From positions 186,001-250,000 of the forward strand of contig NZ_JAEQBW010000001.1 in the NCBI RefSeq assembly GCF_016679925.1: a stretch of DNA of 64,000 bases, read 5' to 3'. This document shows positions 34,685 to 41,475 of this stretch, one piece after another. Under the pieces are notes generated by a model, which did not search any database, was not told the DNA's origin, and saw nothing but the letters and a program-made list of their open reading frames with translations. The translations under genes and the position numbers were made by a program. Position 1 is the stretch's first letter. Every line of letters begins with the position of its first letter. This DNA comes from Marivirga aurantiaca. Lineage in GTDB: Bacteria; Bacteroidota; Bacteroidia; Cytophagales; Cyclobacteriaceae.

Positions 34685-35226
34685 TCTTTCTCCCCTTTAT
34701 CGATTGTATCCAATTTGAAAATGGATTTTAACTCGGTGGCATCTTCAGGTTTCATTCTCTTGGCTAGCACCAGTCGTAACTGTCTTCTGCGTAATGCTCC
34801 ATCAAAAAGTTCTTTTTCTCCCTCAGTTTCAGGTATCAGTTCAGGCACATCAATTGGCCTGCCAGATTGGTCTACTGCAACAAAAGTAAAAAAGGCAGAA
34901 TTGGAAGCGTATTTTTTACCGGAAGGGATATTTTCTCCTTTTACTACAATATGTACTTCTACAGACGAATTGAAAGCCCTGGTCACTTTGGCTTCTAAAG
35001 TAACTACATCCCCCAGAGCGATAGGGTGTTCAAATGAAATATTATCCACAGAAGCTGTTACTACTATCCTGTTGCAATGTTTTTGGGCAGTAATGGCTGA
35101 AACAATATCCATCCAATGCATTAATCTGCCCCCCATTAAATTATTAAGAGGATTAGTGTCATTGGGCAATACCAACTCTGTCATAATTGTATAAGAACCC
35201 TGCGGGTTTTTTACCTGTTTCGCCAT
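34681..35226 (-). CDS. Acyl-CoA thioesterase (hotdog fold)
   Basis: 181 residues. A single hotdog domain of the YciA/BFIT type: the TELVLPNDTNPLNNLMGGRLMHWMDIVSAITAQKHC segment carries the conserved Asn and Asp region, followed by SFEHPIALGDVVTLEAKVTRAFNSSVEVHIVVKGEN. Such enzymes hydrolyse acyl-CoA to free fatty acid and CoA. A C-terminal helix-rich extension (about 140-181) is family-typical. A second, shorter thioesterase lies at 50970. Followed by, and overlapping, a gene of unknown function. Confidence 0.88.
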   Translation of the reverse strand: MAKQVKNPQGSYTIMTELVLPNDTNPLNNLMGGRLMHWMDIVSAITAQKHCNRIVVTASVDNISFEHPIALGDVVTLEAKVTRAFNSSVEVHIVVKGENIPSGKKYASNSAFFTFVAVDQSGRPIDVPELIPETEGEKELFDGALRRRQLRLVLAKRMKPEDATELKSIFKLDTIDKGEKE

Positions 35227-35428
35227 TTTTATGAATTTTCTACAAAGATAGAATTTTGTTCACAAAGCAAAGTATCTTTTTACAAATATTGGAGCACCTG
35301 CTTTTCTATATGTAGATACACCGGATTGATAATGGTTTACTTCTGCAGTACGTTAATGGATAATAGAAATGCTGAATTGCTTATGTTTTATCAGATTTTA
35401 GTAAATTGAAACATATCAACCGAAACTA

Positions 35429-36637
35429 ATGAATATGAAGCTATCTGAAAAGGATTGGTTTATCCCCTTAATTTATCTTGTATTAGGTTTTTTCTGGATT
35501 GCCCTAAGTGATAAATTGCTTTTTTACTTAGAACGTGTGGCTGTGGTCCCTGCAACTTTAATTTATTTGATTGGATCTTTAAAGGGAGTTATATACGTGG
35601 CCATTACAGCTGTTCTTCTTTATTATCTTATCAGGCGAAGAACGAAATCACTATTGCTTATCAAAAATGATTTTGAGCGCTTGTTCGAGAACAATCCCAA
35701 TCCTATGTGGATTTATGAGCTCAGCACCTACAAAATCCTGCTTGCCAACAGAGCTGCTTCTTATCAATATGGCCATAGCCCCTCAGAGTTTAAAAATTTG
35801 ACATTATATGATTTAAGGCCTTCTTCGGAACATGCCAAACTAGATCATTCATTACGCACAGAATATAGTAAGTTTGGGGATAGTGGTGAATGGATGCACC
35901 TTAACCGAAGTGGAGAGTTGTTTTATGTGAATGTTTTTTCTCATCAAACAGAATATGAAGGCATGAAGTGCAGATTGGTTACAGCCATTAATGTAAATAA
36001 AAAGGTGATGGCCGAGGTTGAACGGGAAAATATTCAAAAGTCGTTGGATAAAGCAGCACTTGTTTCTATTACCGGCACAGACGGAAGGATTCAGGAAGTA
36101 AATGATTTGTTTTGCGAAGTAAGCGGCTTTAGCAAGGCAGAGTTGGTAGGACAACCTGTTAAAATGTTGGAAACAGACTATCATGATGAAGCTTTTTGGG
36201 AAGGTGTAAATGAGCAGATAAGTAAAGGTGAATTGTGGCGTGGTGATGTACAGTATAAAACTAAGGCAGGAGATTTGTTTTGGGTGGATATGATTATTAG
36301 TCCTATTAAAAACCATTCGGGGGAAGTGTATAAATATATGTCTGTTAACTATGATATTACTGAGCGTAAAGCACTGGAAATTAATCAGCAAGCACTTTTA
36401 GATGATTTTGCCGATTATGCTTTCCAAACGTCCCACAAACTACGCGGCCCTTTAAGCAGTATGTTGGGTTTGATCTCTATTTTTAAGAAATATGAAGATC
36501 CGGGTTATTTAATTGATAAAATGAAAGAAACCTCTGAAAGGATGGACCTTGTGATTAGGGAAATGAATGACAGCTTGAGTAGAAATGCTTTTACTCTCAT
36601 TACTACAAAGAGGAATAAAGATAAAAACAGAATATGA
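35429..36637 (+). CDS. Membrane-bound PAS sensor with histidine-kinase dimerisation motif but no ATPase domain
   Basis: 402 residues. Two transmembrane helices at about 11-31 and 43-68. Two PAS domains follow (about 80-190 and 200-315; the second reads ITGTDGRIQEVNDLFCEVSGFSKAELVGQ and ends in ITERK). The C-terminus carries a HisKA-like H-box, FQTSHKLRGPLSSMLGL, near 333-350, then a second helix, and stops. No N, G1 or G2 box of a HATPase domain is encoded here or in the following sequence. It therefore cannot autophosphorylate alone. It might form a heterodimer with another kinase or act as a phosphorylation target. Confidence 0.8.
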   Translation: MNMKLSEKDWFIPLIYLVLGFFWIALSDKLLFYLERVAVVPATLIYLIGSLKGVIYVAITAVLLYYLIRRRTKSLLLIKNDFERLFENNPNPMWIYELSTYKILLANRAASYQYGHSPSEFKNLTLYDLRPSSEHAKLDHSLRTEYSKFGDSGEWMHLNRSGELFYVNVFSHQTEYEGMKCRLVTAINVNKKVMAEVERENIQKSLDKAALVSITGTDGRIQEVNDLFCEVSGFSKAELVGQPVKMLETDYHDEAFWEGVNEQISKGELWRGDVQYKTKAGDLFWVDMIISPIKNHSGEVYKYMSVNYDITERKALEINQQALLDDFADYAFQTSHKLRGPLSSMLGLISIFKKYEDPGYLIDKMKETSERMDLVIREMNDSLSRNAFTLITTKRNKDKNRI

Positions 36638-36692
36638 ACCGATTAATTTAGGTAGTTTTAAATCATAACTAGTTTAAAATAAAATTGAGCAT

Positions 36693-37277
36693 ATGTTGAA
36701 AAACCTGTTTTTTGTTATCCTAAGCTTATTTGCAGCAACATCCTATGCGCAGGAAATTCAGGAGAAAAAAGAAAATCCACAGCTACAGTTTTGGAATGAG
36801 CTCAGCAAACATTGTGGAAAAGCCTTTGCTGGCAAAATCATAACTGAGCCTGTACCAAAAGATTTTCAGGATCAGGAATTGAAAATGCACGTGATTGCCT
36901 GCTCAGATAATCAGATTAAAATCCCTTTTGTAGTGGGGGAGAATCGTTCAAGAACCTGGGTTTTTACCCGGCAGGAAAGTGGTATCCAACTCAAACATGA
37001 CCACAGACATGAGGACGGTAGTCCTGATAAAGTAACCATGTATGGTGGAACAAGCTCGAACACCGGTTTTAAAAACTTACAATATTTTCCCGCTGATCAG
37101 GAAACCGCTGATCTGATTCCCTACGCAGCGGGTAATGTTTGGTGGGTAACAGTGAGTGATTCTACTTTTACCTATAATCTCAGGAGGGTGAATAATGACA
37201 GCCATATTACAGTAGAATTTGACTTAACAAAAGAGATTGAAGCTCCCGAGATACCCTGGGGTTGGGGGGAAGAGTAA
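36693..37277 (+). CDS. Secreted protein of unknown function
   Basis: 194 residues with a clear signal peptide (to about ATSYAQ, residue 19). The mature part contains ELSKHCGKAFAGKI, HVIACSDNQIKIPFVVGENRSRTWVFTR, LKHDHRHEDGSPDKVTMYGG and a C-terminal YNLRRVNNDSHITVEFDLTKEI. Two cysteines could form one disulfide, and a His/Asp-rich HDHRHED segment could bind metal. I do not recognise a named domain. The gene stands alone between the PAS protein and pirin genes. Confidence 0.55.
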   Translation: MLKNLFFVILSLFAATSYAQEIQEKKENPQLQFWNELSKHCGKAFAGKIITEPVPKDFQDQELKMHVIACSDNQIKIPFVVGENRSRTWVFTRQESGIQLKHDHRHEDGSPDKVTMYGGTSSNTGFKNLQYFPADQETADLIPYAAGNVWWVTVSDSTFTYNLRRVNNDSHITVEFDLTKEIEAPEIPWGWGEE

Positions 37278-37429
37278 TTGCTTTTATTCTTCAAAAATCA
37301 GATGAGTGTAGAAAACATAACATCCTATCACTTAGTTAAGGTGATTCTTCTTTTTGGAGAATGGGAGGATAAAAAATTAGGTTAAAATAAAGGATTAACT
37401 AAACGAGATTAAATATAATAGTCACTTCT

Positions 37430-38308
37430 ATGTCGAATATTTCGCTAATAATAGAGGAACGTGCCGCCAATATTGGTAATTTTATGGTAGGCAGGTTATT
37501 GCCATTTAAGCAAAAAAGGGCTGTAGGTCCATTTGTTTTTATTGATCATATGGGACCTGCCAAATTGAAAGATCATGAAAACCTTGATGTACCTCCGCAT
37601 CCGCATATTGGTTTATCAACCCTCACTTATTTGTTTGAAGGGGCTATTATGCATAAGGATAGTATGGGAACTGAAATGGAAATTCAACCCGGAGCAGTCA
37701 ACTGGATGACTGCAGGAAAAGGAGTGGTGCATTCTGAGCGCACTCCTGAATACTTAAGGAATTCTGATAAAAGTTTACATGGATTACAGATTTGGGTAGC
37801 ACTACCAAAAGATTTAGAGGAATCCAATCCTTCTTTCACTCATATAGAGGCTGATAAAATCCCGAAATGGGAGCAAGATGGGCTGCAGATCAAGCTAATT
37901 GCCGGTAAAGCTTTTGGAAAACAATCACCTGTACCGGTGCATAGTCACTTATATTTTATTGAAATTAAAAGTACCAAAAGTCAGCGGCTGAATTTAGGTA
38001 ACGACTTATTTGGCGAAAGTGCTTTATATATTTTAGAAGGCAATATAAAAAGCGAGGGTCATAGCTATGGACCAAAACAAATCCTCATTGCAAAAGATAG
38101 TACCCTTTGTGAGTTCGAAATAGGGGAGAACACTACCGTTTATATTTTTGGTGGGGAGCCTTTTCCTGAAGAGAGGTATATTAACTGGAATTTTGTCTCG
38201 TCTGATAAAGAAAGATTACAAAAAGCCCGAAAAGACTGGATCAATCAGGAGTTCCCCAAGGTGCCAGGAGAAAATGATTTTGTTCCGTATCCTGCATTGA
38301 AAAAGTAA
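37430..38308 (+). CDS. Pirin-family protein
   Basis: 292 residues, a two-domain cupin. The N-terminal cupin has the metal-site histidines in DVPPHPHIGLSTLTYLFEG and the VVHSERTPE segment near 108; GPFVFIDHMGPA is the family signature. The C-terminal cupin (about 165-280) includes LYFIEIKS and LYILEGNI. Bacterial pirins bind iron or another metal and some act as quercetinases; others bind pyruvate dehydrogenase. Which applies here cannot be told. Cytoplasmic, no signal peptide. Confidence 0.9.
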   Translation: MSNISLIIEERAANIGNFMVGRLLPFKQKRAVGPFVFIDHMGPAKLKDHENLDVPPHPHIGLSTLTYLFEGAIMHKDSMGTEMEIQPGAVNWMTAGKGVVHSERTPEYLRNSDKSLHGLQIWVALPKDLEESNPSFTHIEADKIPKWEQDGLQIKLIAGKAFGKQSPVPVHSHLYFIEIKSTKSQRLNLGNDLFGESALYILEGNIKSEGHSYGPKQILIAKDSTLCEFEIGENTTVYIFGGEPFPEERYINWNFVSSDKERLQKARKDWINQEFPKVPGENDFVPYPALKK

Positions 38309-38422
38309 TGATTCCTTTCAAATTTCAGATTAAATATCCGAATAGTTGAATTTTCTAATTGGTTGAAGGTTGAATCAATCCTTTGCATTGATCTGAACTA
38401 TTCAATGATGTTTCTGATGTTG

Positions 38423-38494
38423 CTTTGGCAGAAACACAGATTGCCCCAAGGTCGGCCTATCTGCAAAGGGACTATCATTATGTGGGGCTTTTTT
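38423..38494 (+). promoter_or_regulatory. Structured leader or terminator between pirin and phosphoesterase genes
   Basis: Two complementary pairs interleave: 38423-38432 with 38460-38468 (nine pairs, one bulge) and GCCCCA 38443-38448 with TGGGGC 38483-38488, the latter followed by TTTTTT. The two stems can form a pseudoknot or be mutually exclusive. This may be simply the pirin terminator, or a switch in the leader of the phosphoesterase gene. Confidence 0.35.
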
Positions 38495-38569
38495 GAAAGT
38501 AACTTAATCCGGTTACTGTATTTATCCGTAACAAGTGTAAATGATTTTATTATTATAGAGGCTAATGTT

Positions 38570-39328
38570 ATGTTGAAAGTACAGTATTGCTCCGATTTGC
38601 ATCTGGAATTTCCTGAAAATAAATCTTTCCTTGACGAACATCCGATTCAGGCTAATGGTGATGTTTTATTGATGGCTGGCGATATTGTCCCCTTTGCCGA
38701 AATGCATAAATTTGAAAGCTTTTTTGATAAGCTGTCCGATCAGTTTAAAAAAGTATATTGGATTCCCGGAAACCATGAATATTATCAAAGAGATATTAAA
38801 GATCGATCAGGAAGTTTTATAGAAGAAATAAGAAAGAATGTGTATCTTCTGAATAATAAAGAGATTGAACTGGAAGGATTTCGATTGATATTTACCTCAT
38901 TATGGTCGAAATTATCAGAAGAAAATTTTGATGTTTTTACTCAGCAATGGCCTGATTTTAATTGGATTAAAAATGGTGATGGGAATTTTACTCCTGATGA
39001 TTATAATCAACTCTATGATGAAGATATTTCATTTCTTAAAAATGCAATGAGCAGAGAAAAAGAGGATGTCACTACTATAGTTATTACACATCATGTTCCT
39101 ACTTTTAAAAATTTCCCGGAGAAGCATAAAGGAAGCAAACTGAATGAAGCCTTTGCCACAGAGCTTTCCGATTTAATAAAAGATAGTGCTGTGGATTACT
39201 GGATACACGGCCACAATCACAGCAATACAGATCCTTTCAAAATAGGGGAAACTGTTATGCTGACCAACCAATTGGGCTATGTGAAAATGGGAGAGCATGA
39301 ACGGTTTTCTCAGTCAAAGACAATTTAA
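38570..39328 (+). CDS. Calcineurin-like metallophosphoesterase
   Basis: About 252 residues from the ATG at 38570. A longer frame from a TTG at 38363 would add 69 unrelated residues and cover a structured intergenic stretch, so I reject it. All metal motifs are present: YCSDLHLEF, MAGDIVPF, IPGNHEYY, ITHHVPT and WIHGHNHSN. The enzyme is probably a cytoplasmic phosphomonoesterase or phosphodiesterase of unknown substrate. Confidence 0.85.
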   Translation: MLKVQYCSDLHLEFPENKSFLDEHPIQANGDVLLMAGDIVPFAEMHKFESFFDKLSDQFKKVYWIPGNHEYYQRDIKDRSGSFIEEIRKNVYLLNNKEIELEGFRLIFTSLWSKLSEENFDVFTQQWPDFNWIKNGDGNFTPDDYNQLYDEDISFLKNAMSREKEDVTTIVITHHVPTFKNFPEKHKGSKLNEAFATELSDLIKDSAVDYWIHGHNHSNTDPFKIGETVMLTNQLGYVKMGEHERFSQSKTI

Positions 39329-39433
39329 GTTAAAGATATAGCATCATTTTTTATTTGAAGGGTCGCGAATTAGAGAGGAGGTGCTTTAAACCTAAATTAA
39401 ATTAGGTTAAGAATAAATTGACTAAAGATTCTT

Positions 39434-39670
39434 TTACAAGAATCTTTTCTGAGAGAAAGCCTTACCTGAACCAGATTTTAAATATTTTTCAAATGCCCAG
39501 GCTTTGTATTCATCTTTGAATGCGATATAAACTTCTAATTCTAATGGTCTTCTGGTTGAAGTAAATTTAACTTTTCCATCCTGATGAGCTTTGTATCTTT
39601 TCTTTAAATCTCCTGTGCAACCAGTATATATTTTATCATCACAGCATCTGATTAGGTAAACATAATGCAT
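39434..39670 (-). CDS. Small GIY-YIG nuclease-domain protein
   Basis: 78 residues, a complete stand-alone GIY-YIG domain of the UPF0213 type. The motif pair reads YVYLI and YTGCT, followed by the catalytic-type Arg in LKKRYKAH, the FTSTRRPLELEVY strand, and a Glu within WAFEKYLKSGSGKAF. These small proteins are scattered, often multicopy genes in bacterial genomes, and their function is unclear. Its 5' side faces the array of hairpin-containing tandem repeats at 39749-40274, which may not be chance. No partner gene is seen. Confidence 0.82.
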   Translation of the reverse strand: MHYVYLIRCCDDKIYTGCTGDLKKRYKAHQDGKVKFTSTRRPLELEVYIAFKDEYKAWAFEKYLKSGSGKAFSQKRFL

Positions 39671-39748
39671 AATTCTATCTATTAATTTTGGTTGGCAATA
39701 AATTTAATAGAAGAAATCGCAAAAGGAAAGTACAAATGGATTAATTGT

Positions 39749-39844
39749 CCTCCTACGTTAAAACTTCGGAGGACATGGTTGTGGAGCTTCTCCACCGAAG
39801 CATTAAGATAGATATGGCTAGAATAACTTGAGTGGGTAAATTAA
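39749..39844. repeat. Degenerate copy of the ssrA-adjacent repeat
   Basis: Shares the core hairpin of the tandem units: CTTCGGAGGAC near 39764, GTGGAGCTTCTCCAC and CCGAAG ending near 39810. The remainder has drifted. The outer arms CTTCGG/CCGAAG are perfectly complementary here. It probably represents an older unit. Confidence 0.75.
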
Positions 39845-40274
39845 AAAGCCCCCCCTTCGCTAAAGCTTTGGAGGACGAATATGTGGAGCTTCTCCACCGA
39901 AGCCCTAATTGCAATGAAAGATGTAACTTGATTAATTTGGCAATATGCTAATAAAGCCCCCCCTTCGCTAAAGCTTTGGAGGACGAATATGTGGAGCTTC
40001 TCCACCGAAGCCCTAATTGCAATGAAAGATGTAACTTGATTAATTTGGCAATATGCTAATAAAGCCCCCCTTCGCTAAAGCTTTGGAGGACGAATATGTG
40101 GAGCTTCTCCACCGAAGCCCTAATTGCAATGAAAGATGTAACTTGATTAATTTGGCAATATGCTAATAAAGCCCCCCTTCGCTAAAGCTTTGGAGGACGA
40201 ATATGTGGAGCTTCTCCACCGAAGCCCTAATTGCAATGAAAGATGTAACTTGATTAATTTGGCAATATGCTAAT
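39845..40274. repeat. Four tandem 107/108-bp repeats next to ssrA
   Basis: Units at 39845-39952, 39953-40060, 40061-40167 and 40168-40274 are identical apart from a C run of 7 in the first two and 6 in the last two. Each starts AAAGCCCCCC and contains the palindrome GTGGAGCTTCTCCAC inside outer arms GCTTTGG/CCGAAGC, then about 60 bp of AT-rich spacer. The unit start equals the sequence that forms the outer arm of the ssrA terminator at 40278-40305, so the array appears to have arisen by duplication from the ssrA 3' flank. There is no spacer diversity, so this is not a CRISPR array. Confidence 0.92.
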
Positions 40275-40277
40275 AAA

Positions 40278-40305
40278 GCCCCCCTTCGCTAAAGCTTCGG
40301 GGGGC
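40278..40305 (-). terminator. ssrA terminator
   Basis: GCCCCCC at 40278-40284 and GGGGGGC at 40299-40305 form a perfect GC-rich stem directly after the tmRNA 3' end, followed on the minus strand by TTTATTA. Confidence 0.8.
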
Positions 40306-40308
40306 GGA

Positions 40309-40716
40309 GGTGGAGTTGGAGGGAGTCGAACCCTCGTCCGGATAAGGAAACAATGCATCCTCTACATGCTTAGTTACCAATTTAATTTTCGTCTCTGCTA
40401 TGGAAGGTAACAATCCTTGTACAGAGCTTATCTATTTGAGTTTCGCAACTACTTAATAGCATCATAGCTGCTAGTTTCTCCTAGTCGACACCCCTGATTC
40501 AGCCCCGGAAAAACGAAGCGCTGAGGGATGTGGCCGGGGAGTTCTTGTAGGAACTCAACCCTTTAAGCCCTACTCTCTGTAATTAAACGGAGATTAGGCA
40601 GCCATGGCGTAAGTATTTTCGCCAATTATAGTTGGAGTGAATTACTTGCGGATGTACACTCTCCACCCGACATGCTGATACACAATTCACACTTACCGTC
40701 AATACCGGTCAACCCC
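40309..40716 (-). ncRNA. ssrA: Transfer-messenger RNA (tmRNA)
   Basis: About 408 nt on the minus strand. The 5' end GGGGTTG (40716-40710) pairs with CAACTCC (40318-40312) to form the acceptor stem, and GGGTTCGACTCCC near the 3' end is the T arm. The tag frame runs GGC GAA AAT ACT TAC GCC ATG GCT GCC TAA (40623-40594), giving GENTYAMAA, which resembles tags of other Cytophagales ending in YAMAA/YALAA. The genomic 3' end reads ACCT, so the terminal A of CCA must be added after transcription. tmRNA with SmpB rescues stalled ribosomes and tags the nascent chain for proteolysis. Confidence 0.95.
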
Positions 40717-41208
40717 ATATGTTAAAGAACTAATTTCCTCCCCTTAAAGAGGAGTGCAAGATTACAATAATTAAATCACTTGTAAAAATTATCGTAAAAC
40801 TCATTTACAGTTTTATTAACAAATATGCCTGTTTTAAGTTCGGCTGACCTCATTTCTTTTTATAGAAATCATGGAACTTACACCATGTAATGAATTTCAA
40901 AAATGTTGAATAAAACTATGATTTCTTTAAAAGTGCTTGTTATTAAATAAGGAGTTTCATTGATTGGTTAACCCTATTTTTTTTATCTAAACTGTTAATT
41001 TATATAAAGATACTCTGGTATTAAAAATATAACAAAAACAATAAGTATTGTTATTTTAATGTTTCATTTAAAGACTAAATATTACATGATATTATTCTAA
41101 TAATACGCTTTATACAGATTTAAATAGCGGTTTATAGTCGAATAGCGAAATTAAAAGTATAAATTATAAAAAAATACGATGTAATATTTTTGTTCCAAAT
41201 TAAATTTG

Positions 41209-41216
41209 TATATTTG
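41209..41216 (+). promoter_or_regulatory. Putative -7 promoter element of the subtilase gene
   Basis: TATATTTG matches TAnnTTTG exactly. A TTTTTG lies 16 bp upstream, a little close for the -33 box. Use of this promoter gives a leader of about 250 nt. Confidence 0.4.
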
Positions 41217-41266
41217 TGATAATAGGAGATATTTAATATCTCGTTTCGACCAAAACCCAATATAGT

Positions 41267-41368
41267 ATGAGTGCATTTAAAAGAATTTTGCAACAATATT
41301 ATAATATGAATTACATAAGGCAGCTATTGTATTATTTCGGTTATTTTAATTCGATGGAATATAGCTGA
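41267..41368 (+). CDS. Possible 33-residue leader peptide
   Basis: An ATG frame encoding MSAFKRILQQYYNMNYIRQL and 13 further residues, ending TGA. It is basic and rich in Tyr, Leu and Phe. It lies within the predicted leader of the subtilase gene, just after a -7 type element. There is no family evidence and it may be chance. Confidence 0.2.
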   Translation: MSAFKRILQQYYNMNYIRQLLYYFGYFNSMEYS

Positions 41369-41475
41369 CCTCAATCTCTCAAAGTCTTTATACAACCTAT
41401 AACTATAAAGTAAACCAGTAATTTTTATCTGCATCCGGATCAGGATGCAGTATTTTCTAACCTAAAACAAAATTT

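Larger units (their letters stand above)
40717..41475. other. Long AT-rich intergenic region between ssrA and the subtilase gene
   Basis: About 760 bp. It should hold the ssrA promoter (minus strand), the subtilase promoter element at 41209-41216 and a 33-codon frame at 41267-41368. I see no other gene and no repeats in it. Confidence 0.5.

Noticed and set aside
34715-35194. 159-codon frame antisense to the thioesterase gene
   Set aside because: It is a mirror of the coding strand of a well-supported gene, with no family features of its own.
35852-36391. 179-codon frame antisense to the PAS sensor gene
   Set aside because: Antisense shadow of a well-supported gene; cysteine/phenylalanine-rich composition typical of reverse reading.
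38363-39328. Longer version of the phosphoesterase starting at a TTG
   Set aside because: The first 69 residues have no similarity to the family and overlap a structured intergenic stretch; the ATG at 38570 directly precedes the first metal motif.
39845-40274. Tandem repeats considered as a CRISPR array serving the orphan Cas6
   Set aside because: The units are identical along their whole 107-108 bp, with no variable spacers, so it is a tandem duplication and not a CRISPR array.
40309-40345. T-arm-like sequence suggesting a tRNA gene
   Set aside because: The T arm belongs to the tmRNA: the matching acceptor strand is about 400 nt away and a tag reading frame lies between.
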